From Alistipes sp. UBA928 (GTDB lineage: Bacteria; Bacteroidota; Bacteroidia; Bacteroidales; Rikenellaceae): 9,547 bases of DNA. The position numbers and the translations under genes are program-made. Below the pieces are notes generated by a model, which saw only the letters and a list, made by a program, of their open reading frames with translations, did no database searches and was not told the DNA's origin. The DNA is taken from positions 8,054 through 17,600 of the forward strand of contig DBDQ01000124.1 in NCBI GenBank assembly GCA_002293665.1, in the 5' to 3' direction. Positions 1 to 6,548 of this stretch are shown here, in pieces; position 1 is the first letter of the stretch, and each line of letters starts with the position of its first letter.

Positions 1-2797
1 TCATCGACTTGAGGATAGCCTCGGCGTAGTCGTCGCCCAAACACCCCACCTCGCCCGTCGAGGCCATCTCGACACCGAGTACAGGGTCGGTCTTCTGCAA
101 CCGCGAGAACGAGAACTGCGGCGCCTTGATACCCACGTAATCGAGCTCGAAGGCCGATTTGTGCGGTATCTCCACCTCCTGGCCGAGCATCACTTTGGTC
201 GCGATCTCGATGAAGTTGACCTTGAGCACCTTCGATACGAACGGGAACGAGCGGCTGGCGCGCAGGTTGCACTCTATGACCTTTATGTCGTTGTTCTTGG
301 CCATGAGCTGCATGTTGAACGGCCCGGTGATCTGAAGACCTTTTGCGACCTCGCGCGCGATCTTCTTGACGCGGCGCATCGTTTCGACGTACATCTTTTG
401 GGCGGGGAATACCATCGTGGCGTCGCCCGAGTGGACTCCGGCGTATTCGACGTGTTCGCTGATGGCGTAGATCACTACTTCGCCGTCGCGCGCCACGGCA
501 TCGATCTCGATCTCCTTGGCGTGGGTCAGGTATTCGGTCACCACCACGGGGTGCTGTTTCGACACGTTGGTTGCGAGCGTCAGGAAATGTTCGAGTTCGC
601 CGCGGTTCGACACAACGTTCATCGCCGCGCCGCTCAGCACATACGAGGGACGGATGAGCAGTGGGAAGCCCACCTCGTCGGCAAACTTGTAGATGTCGTC
701 GAGCGATGTGAGTTCCTTCCACCTCGGCTGGTCGATGCCCAACTCGTCGCACATCGACGAGAATTTGTGCCTGTCCTCGGCCCGGTCGATATTGGCGGCG
801 GTGGTGCCCAGCAACTGCACCTTGTTGGCGTCGAGCCTCATGGCAAGGTTGTTGGGAATCTGCCCCCCCATCGACACTACCACTCCGCGCGGAGCCTCGA
901 GGTCGGTGATGTCGAGCACGCGCTCAAGAGTGAGTTCGTCGAAGTAGAGGCGATCCGACATGTCGTAGTCGGTGGAGACCGTCTCGGGGTTGTAGTTTAT
1001 CATGATCGACCGCAAGCCGCTTTTACGGATCGTGGCGGCGGCGTTGACTGAGCACCAGTCGAACTCGACGGACGAACCGATGCGGTAGGCGCCCGAACCC
1101 AAAACTACCACGCTGTTGCCGTCGTGCGCAAAATCTATGTCGTGCGCCGTGCCGTTGTAGGTCACGTATAGATAGTTCGTGGCTGCCGGATATTCGGCGG
1201 CGAGCGTGTCGATACGTTTTATAACGGGTGTTATGCCGCGGCTCTTGCGGTGGGTGCGCACGGCCGCCACCTCGTGCTCCATGTCGCCGTCGCTCGGTTT
1301 GAGCACCTCGCGCGCAATCTGGAAGTCGCTGAAACCACGTTGTTTGGCCTCCAACAGCAGTGCGTCGGGCACGTCGGACAATTTGTTGTAGCCGCCGAGT
1401 TCGTTGTCGAGTCCGATTATATACTCGAGCCTGTGGAGGAACCAGCGGTCGATCTTCGTAAGTTCAAAAATGCGATCCACCGAGTAGCCCGCCTTGAAGG
1501 CGTTCGCGAGGTGGAAAATGCGTTTGTCGGTGGGGCGGGAGAGCGCCTCGTCGAGGTCAGCCACGGCCAGTTCCTTGTTGGCCACGAAACCGTGCATCCC
1601 CTGACCTATCATTCTCAGCCCCTTCTGCATACACTCCTCGAAGTTGCGCCCGATGGCCATAACCTCGCCAACCGACTTCATGCTGCTGCCGAGCTCGCGG
1701 CTGACGCCTTTGAATTTCCCGAGGTCCCAGCGCGGGATCTTGCAGACCACGTAGTCGAGCGCCGGTTCGAAGAAAGCGGTGGTGGTTTTGGTGACCGAAT
1801 TTTTGAGCTCGTGGAGGCCGTATCCGAGACCCACCTTGGCCGCCACGAAAGCGAGCGGGAAGCCGGTGGCTTTCGACGCCAGAGCCGATGAACGCGACAA
1901 CCGGGCGTTGACCTCGATCACCACGTAGTCCTCGCTGTAAGGATCGAGTGCGAACTGCACGTTGCACTCGCCCACGATGCCCACGTGGCGGATGATGCGT
2001 ATCGCAAGGGCGCGGAGTTTGTGCGCCTCGGTGTTTGAGAGCGTCTGCACCGGCGCCACCACTATACTCTCGCCCGTATGGATACCCAGCGGGTCGAAGT
2101 TCTCCATGTTGCACACCGTGATGCAGTTGTCGAACCTGTCGCGCATCACCTCGTACTCGATCTCCTTCCATCCTTTGAGCGATTTTTCGACGAGTATCTG
2201 GGGCGAGTAGGTGAACGCCTTGCGCGAGAGGGCGTCGAGCTCGGCTTCGTCGTTGGCGAAACCGCTGCCGAGGCCACCCAATGTGTAGGCCGGGCGTATT
2301 ATAATAGGATAGCCGAGTTCGGTGGCGACAGCCTTGGCGTCGTCGACCGTGGTGACGGCTTTCGACTTTATCGTCTTGACGCCGATCTCGTCGAGTTTTT
2401 TGACAAATATGTCACGGTCTTCGGTATCGATGATCGACTGCACGGGGGTACCGAGTACCCTAACGTTGTATTTTTCGAGCACACCGCTCTTGTAGAGCGC
2501 CACGCCGCAGTTAAGCGCCGTCTGTCCCCCGAAAGCCAACAGAATGCCGTCGGGCCGCTCGCGGGCTATCACTTTTTCGACATACTCGGGCGTCACTGGC
2601 AGGAAGTAGACCCGATCGGCGATGTTCTCCGAGGTTTGTATTGTGGCGATGTTGGGGTTGATGAGGACTGTTTTGATCCCCTCCTCCTTGAGCGCCTTAA
2701 GCGCCTGGCTGCCCGAATAGTCGAACTCGCCCGCCTCGCCGATCTTGAGCGCGCCCGAGCCTAACAGTACTACTTTTTTGATCTTATCTTGTGCCAT
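1..2797 (-). CDS. carB: Carbamoyl-phosphate synthase large subunit, 3' end outside window
   Basis: Makes carbamoyl phosphate from bicarbonate, ammonia passed on by CarA, and two ATP, in the cytoplasm, for pyrimidine and arginine synthesis. The ATG at 2797 opens an uninterrupted frame of 932 codons to the window edge; the family is about 1,070 residues, so only the C-terminal allosteric (MGS-like) domain is missing. The two homologous ATP-grasp halves are visible: the first opens with VVLGSGALKIGEAGEFDYSG and carries RPAYTLGGLG and EVNARLSRSSALASKATG; the second opens with VVVLGSGAYRIGSSVEFDW and carries RPSYVLSGAAM and ECNLRASRSFPFVSK. The helical oligomerisation region lies between them. It ends near STGEVGCLGDDYAEAILKSM. 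The start overlaps the last 14 bases of carA, so translation is probably coupled. Nothing looks damaged. Long plus-strand open frames within it are codon shadows. Confidence 0.97.
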   Translation of the reverse strand, partial: MAQDKIKKVVLLGSGALKIGEAGEFDYSGSQALKALKEEGIKTVLINPNIATIQTSENIADRVYFLPVTPEYVEKVIARERPDGILLAFGGQTALNCGVALYKSGVLEKYNVRVLGTPVQSIIDTEDRDIFVKKLDEIGVKTIKSKAVTTVDDAKAVATELGYPIIIRPAYTLGGLGSGFANDEAELDALSRKAFTYSPQILVEKSLKGWKEIEYEVMRDRFDNCITVCNMENFDPLGIHTGESIVVAPVQTLSNTEAHKLRALAIRIIRHVGIVGECNVQFALDPYSEDYVVIEVNARLSRSSALASKATGFPLAFVAAKVGLGYGLHELKNSVTKTTTAFFEPALDYVVCKIPRWDLGKFKGVSRELGSSMKSVGEVMAIGRNFEECMQKGLRMIGQGMHGFVANKELAVADLDEALSRPTDKRIFHLANAFKAGYSVDRIFELTKIDRWFLHRLEYIIGLDNELGGYNKLSDVPDALLLEAKQRGFSDFQIAREVLKPSDGDMEHEVAAVRTHRKSRGITPVIKRIDTLAAEYPAATNYLYVTYNGTAHDIDFAHDGNSVVVLGSGAYRIGSSVEFDWCSVNAAATIRKSGLRSIMINYNPETVSTDYDMSDRLYFDELTLERVLDITDLEAPRGVVVSMGGQIPNNLAMRLDANKVQLLGTTAANIDRAEDRHKFSSMCDELGIDQPRWKELTSLDDIYKFADEVGFPLLIRPSYVLSGAAMNVVSNRGELEHFLTLATNVSKQHPVVVTEYLTHAKEIEIDAVARDGEVVIYAISEHVEYAGVHSGDATMVFPAQKMYVETMRRVKKIAREVAKGLQITGPFNMQLMAKNNDIKVIECNLRASRSFPFVSKVLKVNFIEIATKVMLGQEVEIPHKSAFELDYVGIKAPQFSFSRLQKTDPVLGVEMASTGEVGCLGDDYAEAILKSM

Positions 2798-3851
2798 TGT
2801 GTTTGCGGATTGAGGTTATGAAATCGTCGTATATCGAGTCGGCCTCTTCGGGTCGATTGGTTGCCTCGGGGTGCCATGCCACGGCGCAGAATGGTTTCGA
2901 GGAGTGGCGGATGCCTTCCACGCTACCGTCGTTGAGGTTGGTGTACCACACCTCCCAACCCTTTGGGAGTCTGTCGGCATCTACGGCGTAGGAGTGGTTT
3001 TGGATCGTGATAACGGCGTGGTTCGTACCACACTCCAACACCGGCTGATTGGCTCCGCGATGACTGTGATCGAGCTTTTTAATCGCTCCTCCGGCCGCAA
3101 GGGCCAACAGTTTGTCGCCGCCGCACACCCCGAACACGGGTTTGCCCCGTTCGAGAGCCTTCGCAACATTTGCCGCCGCGGGGCTCGGGTCGTCGGGAGC
3201 ATCCACCAGCACGAGGCCGTCCCACTCGTGGGCGGTGAGATCGGCGTTCCAGGGCAGGCGCAGGACTTTCGCGCCGCGCCGCGTGAGGCTGCGGATCACG
3301 TTGTTGCGCACCCCCGTGTCGAGCAGCGCCACCGTGATGTCGCCCTCGCCGTAGCTCGTCGGTTCGGCAATGCTCACCTCGGCTATACGGTCGGACGGTT
3401 CGGGTTTCAGGGGTGCGTTACCCACGGTGATCGTGCCCCGCAGTTCGCCCTTTTCGCGCAGATGTTTGGCGAGTTCGCGCGTGTCGACTCCACAGATGGC
3501 CGGCACACCGCTCTGCCGGAGCCACGCGGCGAGACTTTCGGACGCGTTCCAGTGACTGTACTCCTCGGAGTAGTCGGTCACCACGAGCCCCGCGATCTGC
3601 ATCGCGTCCGACTCGAAGTTGAGCAGCAGACCCTGTTCGACCTCTCTCGGCGGCACCCCATAGTTGCCCGCGAGGGGGTAGGTCAGAACGACTATCTGCC
3701 CCTTCATGCCCGGATCGGACAACAGCTCGGGCCAGCCGATCATAGAGGTATTAAAAACAACTTCTCCCTGTACCGACGTTTCGGCACCGAAGGAGAAGCC
3801 CGCAAATTTTGTTCCGTCTTCCAACAACAGAACGGCAGCATTTTTCAACAT
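2784..3851 (-). CDS. carA: Carbamoyl-phosphate synthase small (glutamine amidotransferase) subunit with altered glutamine pocket
   Basis: Normally hydrolyses glutamine and channels the ammonia to CarB. The protein is 355 aa, the usual length. I place the start at 3851 (MLKNAAVLLLEDG), where the conserved N-terminus begins; an in-frame ATG at 3881 would add 10 unconserved residues and lies at the predicted promoter. The N-terminal CPSase domain is about residues 1-140 (TYPLAGNYGV, DYSEEYSHWN, GVDTRELAKHLREKG), and the class I amidotransferase domain about 172-350. The catalytic residues are present: C243, H327 and E329 (AWHPEA). The glutamine-binding motifs depart from family consensus: GPGDP reads APDDP (218-222), C-x-G-H/N-Q reads CGGDK (243-247), NHG reads NHS (285-287) and DPSY reads DPGM (46-49). 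The frame is intact and lies in an operon with carB, so it is a real gene, but glutaminase activity is uncertain. Confidence 0.95.
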   Translation of the reverse strand: MLKNAAVLLLEDGTKFAGFSFGAETSVQGEVVFNTSMIGWPELLSDPGMKGQIVVLTYPLAGNYGVPPREVEQGLLLNFESDAMQIAGLVVTDYSEEYSHWNASESLAAWLRQSGVPAICGVDTRELAKHLREKGELRGTITVGNAPLKPEPSDRIAEVSIAEPTSYGEGDITVALLDTGVRNNVIRSLTRRGAKVLRLPWNADLTAHEWDGLVLVDAPDDPSPAAANVAKALERGKPVFGVCGGDKLLALAAGGAIKKLDHSHRGANQPVLECGTNHAVITIQNHSYAVDADRLPKGWEVWYTNLNDGSVEGIRHSSKPFCAVAWHPEATNRPEEADSIYDDFITSIRKHNGTR

Positions 3852-3855
3852 TGTT

Positions 3856-3875
3856 CTCAGAATGAATTTTCTGAG
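3856..3875 (-). promoter_or_regulatory. Inverted repeat in carA leader
   Basis: A perfect 7-bp inverted repeat, CTCAGAA and TTCTGAG, separated by 6 bases. It starts just downstream of the predicted -7 box and ends 4 bases before the carA ATG. As RNA it would fold at the ribosome-binding region; as DNA it could be an operator at the transcription start. No known regulator is recognised. Confidence 0.4.
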
Positions 3876-3878
3876 GCA

Positions 3879-3886
3879 CAAAGTTA
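3879..3886 (-). promoter_or_regulatory. Predicted carAB promoter -7 box
   Basis: Reading the minus strand, TAACTTTG matches the Bacteroidota -7 consensus TAnnTTTG exactly. It lies 28 bases before the chosen carA ATG, which would give a short leader. No clear TTG -33 element is present at the usual 19-21 base spacing, so the upstream half is weak. That this box drives carAB is inference from position. Confidence 0.55.
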
Positions 3887-3942
3887 CGGCAAATAATTGA
3901 GAATGGAAAATTGAATGTGAAAAATTGAAAAAAAACTCCTGC

Positions 3943-3979
3943 CCACCAACAGAAACGGGGTCCTTTCGGACCCCGGTGG
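3943..3979 (-). terminator. Strong hairpin with GAAA loop upstream of carAB
   Basis: GGGGTCC (3957-3963) pairs with GGACCCC (3968-3974) around a 4-base loop, giving a GAAA tetraloop in the leftward transcript. An outer CCACC/GGTGG pair (3943-3947 with 3975-3979) can extend it across an asymmetric internal loop. Leftward RNA continues with GTTTCTGTT and, further on, a run of eight T. It could terminate leftward transcripts arriving from upstream of carA, probably the original neighbouring host gene. The first T-run is imperfect, so a leader structure is the alternative. Confidence 0.45.
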
Positions 3980-3994
3980 AGAATACGAGACCAT

Positions 3995-4091
3995 GCGTAT
4001 AATTTGCGCCAATTTATTACGATTTCATAATTGCTTGTTATCAGCGTGTTTGCAATGGCAAGTGTATAATGAAATTTATTGTGATTTGTTA
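3995..4091. repeat. Pair of imperfect direct repeats, possible integrase arm sites
   Basis: AATTTATTacGATTTcaTA (4011-4029) and AATTTATTgtGATTTgtTA (4073-4091) share 15 of 19 positions and lie 62 bp apart. Each is preceded by a similar word, GCGTATAAT (3995-4003) and GTGTATAAT (4062-4070), at 7 and 2 bases. Repeats beside an integrase gene are typical of arm-type Int or excisionase binding sites; that role is inference. Confidence 0.4.
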
Positions 4092-4106
4092 TGATAAGTC
4101 AAAAAC

Positions 4107-4133
4107 AGTCCCTATTTTTGCATGGTAGGGACT
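4107..4133. promoter_or_regulatory. Inverted repeat overlapping a TAnnTTTG box, candidate att core or integrase operator
   Basis: AGTCCCTA (4107-4114) and TAGGGACT (4126-4133) form a perfect 8-bp inverted repeat around 11 bases. The left arm runs into TATTTTTG (4113-4120), a perfect TAnnTTTG -7 box that would start integrase transcription about 60 bases before its ATG; the nearest upstream TTG is 24 bases away, longer than usual. The sequence CTATTTTTGC differs by one base from GTANNTTTGC, the core word I recall for the CTnDOT integrase. Core site, operator and promoter readings are not mutually exclusive. Confidence 0.45.
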
Positions 4134-4187
4134 AACTCAATGCCGACGGATGCGATTATTCCCGCTAACCACAAATGTAAGGATTCG

Positions 4188-5481
4188 ATGGCAAACGTCA
4201 AAATCAAGTACAACATACTGTTCTTCCCAGATAAGGAGGCTGACCCGGCACGATCTGCGCCCGGCGCACCCGCATACAAGCCCGACGCGAAACTGCGTAT
4301 TAGGGTGCGATGGCCGGGGAACAAAGTAGACTTCAACGTCGGGTACCGCGTGAAGCTGTCGCAATGGGACACGAAGACGCAACGGTGTATCGCCAAAACC
4401 ACCAACGCGCAAAAACAATCGGCCTCACTGATAAACGGACGCATACAGCAATACTCTGGAGAACATTTTCAAGGCCGCTGAGTTGAGGGGCGCAGCTCCC
4501 ACTCCCGATGAAGTGAGGGCACAATTCAACGAGGCTGTCGGACGCACCAACAAGGCCGCCGAGATACAGGACAAGAATCTTTTTCACTACTTCGATGAGT
4601 TCACCCGCGAAATTGGGAGCCTCAATAACTGGACGCGCAGCACTTTCCAAAAGTGGCACACCGTCCGTGCTCACCTCGAAGCCTACAAATCCAACATGAT
4701 GTTCTCCGACTTGACCGAGGCGGGATTGTCGAACTACGTCAATCACCTACGTGAGGATAAACAGTTGCGTAATTCGTCAATCGGAAAGCAGTTGGATTTC
4801 CTAAAATGGTTCCTGCGATGGGCGACGGCGAACGGAGTGTGTCAAACGCTCGATTACGTCGCGTTCAAACCCAAACTCAAAACCACCGAGAAAAAGATAA
4901 TTTTCCTTGATTGGGCGGAACTGATGCGGGTGAACGACCATGTTTTTACCAACAACACGCTCGAACGGGTGCGGGATGTATTCTGCTTTTGCTGTTTCAC
5001 CTCTCTGCGATACTCTGATGTGGCGAACCTCCGGCGCACCGACATTACCGATGCCCACATTTCGATTACCACCGTCAAGACCGCCGACGCTATCCGTATA
5101 GAGTTGAATAAGTACAGCCGGGCGATCCTCGACAAATACGCCGATGTGGATTTCCCAGATAACCTGGCTCTGCCCATTATGACGAACCAACGTATGAACG
5201 ACTACCTAAAAGATATTGGGAAAGAGTGCGGCCTCGACACCCCCATTACCATGACCTACTACCGGGGAAATGAACGGATTGACGAAGTGCATCCGAAGTG
5301 GGCGTTACTCGGTACTCATGCCGGGCGGCGGACGTTCATCTGTAATGCGCTGTCCCTCGGAATATCCCCGCAGGTGGTAATGAAGTGGACGGGGCACAGC
5401 GACTACAAAGCTATGAAACCCTATATTGATATTGCCGATACCGCGAAAGTGGAGGCGATGAATAAATTTAATGAATTATGA
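4188..5481 (+). pseudogene. Tyrosine recombinase (phage-type integrase), frameshifted
   Basis: Would catalyse integration and excision of the element. The start is ATG 4188 (MANVKIKYNILFFPDKE), with AAGGA-like sequence before it; the frame also opens at 4122, but those extra residues look unlike the family. Part one carries the N-terminal arm-binding domain and hits TGA at 4479. Part two is open from 4435 (first alternative start TTG 4483) and carries the SAM-like core-binding domain and a complete catalytic domain: Arg in TSLRYSD (5008), Lys in TVKTAD (5077), H-x-x-R in THAGRRTF (5317 and 5326), His in KWTGHSD (5395) and the nucleophile Tyr in MKPYI (5422). Sense continues from RIQQYS to NTLENIFKAAEL only by changing frame near 4449-4456. 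Rejoined, it would be about 433 aa, normal for the group. Natural mutation, phase variation or sequence error are all possible. Confidence 0.85.
4435..4478 (+). other. Frameshift window of the integrase, with CAATACTC at its centre
   Basis: The two integrase frames overlap only here: the downstream frame opens after TAA at 4432-4434 and the upstream frame stops at 4479. The word CAATACTC (4449-4456) reads Q-Y-S in the upstream frame and N-T-L in the downstream one. Two tandem copies would read Q-Y-S-N-T-L in one frame, which matches what I recall of relatives (Y-x-N-T-L-E). A lost 8-bp copy is therefore the simplest explanation. Confidence 0.5.
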
Positions 5482-6068
5482 CACGAGACGAAATTTTAAC
5501 CTATCTGAACGAGCAGATAAAGCAAGCGAAGGCAAACACACCTCGATTAATGGCGCAGGAAGACTCAGCTGATATAATCGGCTCGATGCGCTCTATCAGG
5601 CAACATTGTAGGGATTATGGAACCATATTTGAAAAACTTTGGTACCACAATCGAGAGGCAATTGAAAGTGTCGAGGATGTCGCAGACATGATTTACACTG
5701 TGTATCAGGATGGGAAAATCAGCGAGGACGAAATTTTCCTCAATGTAAATTCATATTTCATAGAGAACCTCACACGCTGGTTCTGCCTGAATAAGCAGCT
5801 ATTAAAAAACGAAGATAGTGGTGTATTCCCAGATGGTACGGAAAGAAGATTGACCAGAGATGGGGTTTGGTTTTTGTTCAAGGAGCTTCAAAATAAAAAA
5901 GCCATAACAGCAAAGTCGGACACGGCATTAGCAGAGATTGTCAGCGATTTAACCGGATTTTCAGCAGGAAAATTACGAGGAAGCGAACTCGATACGTCGA
6001 AAGGGAAGGAGAAACTAAAAACACTTCTGGAAAAGATAATTGCTGCAATTGATGCAAATCCTGCATAA
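5478..6068 (+). CDS. Protein of unknown function, coupled to integrase
   Basis: A 196-aa soluble, highly charged protein with no signal peptide or membrane segment. Its ATG overlaps the integrase stop (ATGA), so it is probably translated by coupling and made with the integrase. I do not recognise a family with confidence. Residues 1-110 are acidic and mostly helical. The C-terminal part (about 120-195: RRLTRDGVWFLFKELQNKKAI, then LTGFSAGKLRG and a Lys-rich helix) resembles the helical tail of RteC-like and other Bacteroidota mobile-element proteins, where a folded domain ends in a run of dispersed basic residues. That comparison is from memory and weak. Position next to int suggests a role in recombination control. 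It is visibly more AT-rich than the genes around it. The gene ends before a strong terminator. Confidence 0.8.
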   Translation: MTRDEILTYLNEQIKQAKANTPRLMAQEDSADIIGSMRSIRQHCRDYGTIFEKLWYHNREAIESVEDVADMIYTVYQDGKISEDEIFLNVNSYFIENLTRWFCLNKQLLKNEDSGVFPDGTERRLTRDGVWFLFKELQNKKAITAKSDTALAEIVSDLTGFSAGKLRGSELDTSKGKEKLKTLLEKIIAAIDANPA

Positions 6069-6090
6069 AACCGAACAAGAGAGAGAACAC

Positions 6091-6120
6091 AGAGGAGGCG
6101 AGATTCGTCTCCTCTTTTTT
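6091..6120 (+). terminator. Intrinsic terminator after the integrase operon
   Basis: GAGGAGGCGA (6092-6101) pairs with TCGTCTCCTC (6105-6114) through ten pairs, one a G-U, around a 3-base loop, followed by six T (6115-6120). It lies 23 bases after the stop of the 196-aa gene. This is a textbook intrinsic terminator and separates the integrase pair from the replication-like genes. Confidence 0.9.
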
Positions 6121-6158
6121 GTCCCCCTTTCGCCCAAAAACTGTCCCCCATTGCCCCT
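6120..6158. repeat. Short tandem-like repeat with TGTCCCCC
   Basis: TGTCCCCC occurs at 6120-6127 and again at 6142-6149, 22 bp apart. Each copy is followed by a related TT(C)GCCC word, so the similarity extends to about 16 bases. It sits between the terminator and the next gene, where an operator could lie. A chance C-rich repeat is possible. Confidence 0.35.
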
Positions 6159-6251
6159 GTTTTGGCATTAAATAAATCCATCTCTTTGCACTATCAAATT
6201 TGATTTAACGGGGTCGCAACCCGCAATGTTGAATTTATAAGAATAAAGGTC

Positions 6252-6542
6252 ATGTATAACACAATCACAGGAACTACCCCGCTCGCCGCCCTAACGGTTT
6301 CGCAATTCGTCGAGATACTGAACAAGGGTAAAACGCCTGAACCGTCTCCGGCATCACTCCCCACCGACTACACGGACGGTTTTATCTACGGCATTGCCGG
6401 AATCAGGCGGCTATTCAATGTGTCCCACGCCACTGCGTGCGCTTGGAAAAACGGGTTTTTGAAGCCCGCTGTCCGTCAGCATGGTAGGAAAATTATTGTC
6501 GATAAGGCGATGGCCCTCGAATTATTTAACGACAATAAGTAG
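6252..6542 (+). CDS. DUF3853-type putative DNA-binding protein
   Basis: A 96-aa protein. Residues 1-40 are a leader with LAALTVSQFVEIL; after a proline-rich linker the C-terminal half reads YGIAGIRRLFNVSHATACAWKNGFLKPAVRQHGRKIIVDKAMALELF. This pattern (Y-G-I-x-G-I, a short helix-turn-helix, G-R-K-I-I-V-D, A-L-E-L) is what I know as DUF3853, found mainly in Bacteroides-group mobile elements. The helix-turn-helix is like that of small excisionase/MerR-type proteins, so DNA binding, and perhaps excision or copy control, is likely but unproven. It heads a rightward gene run; AAAGG lies only 2 bases before the ATG, so the ribosome site is unusual. The next gene begins 6 bases after the stop. Confidence 0.78.
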   Translation: MYNTITGTTPLAALTVSQFVEILNKGKTPEPSPASLPTDYTDGFIYGIAGIRRLFNVSHATACAWKNGFLKPAVRQHGRKIIVDKAMALELFNDNK

Positions 6543-6548
6543 CCTACT

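Larger units (their letters stand above)
3887..4187. other. Host/element junction region (candidate attachment region)
   Basis: No gene is supported here. The stretch is AT-rich compared with carAB. From carA rightward it holds the carA upstream sequence with A-runs, the GAAA-loop hairpin, a pair of imperfect direct repeats, an inverted repeat around a TAnnTTTG box, and the integrase leader. An integrase reading inward right beside a housekeeping operon implies that the element end lies here, probably between 3980 and 4135. I see no tRNA or tRNA fragment that would define the target. The exact boundary cannot be set without the other end of the element. Confidence 0.5.

Noticed and set aside
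161..1051. Long plus-strand open frame opposite carB, and similar ones at 1250-1891, 2078-2764 and 2871-3896
   Set aside because: They lie antisense to carB and carA, which match known families end to end. The translated products show no recognisable domain and have the composition expected from reverse reading of GC-rich codons.
3980..4020. tRNA fragment as integration target
   Set aside because: I looked for a T-arm (TTCRANN loop with 5-bp stem) and acceptor end on both strands and found none that pairs.
4435..4478. Programmed ribosomal frameshift in the integrase
   Set aside because: No slippery heptamer, rare-codon or stop-codon shift site, or downstream stimulatory structure is apparent; a lost 8-bp copy explains the sequence better.
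4112..4746. Minus-strand open frames opposite the integrase
   Set aside because: They are shadows of the integrase coding sequence; the plus strand has a clear arm-binding and catalytic domain.
6211..6222. GGGT-CGCA-ACCC hairpin before the DUF3853 gene
   Set aside because: Only four base pairs, expected often by chance, with no T-run or other context.
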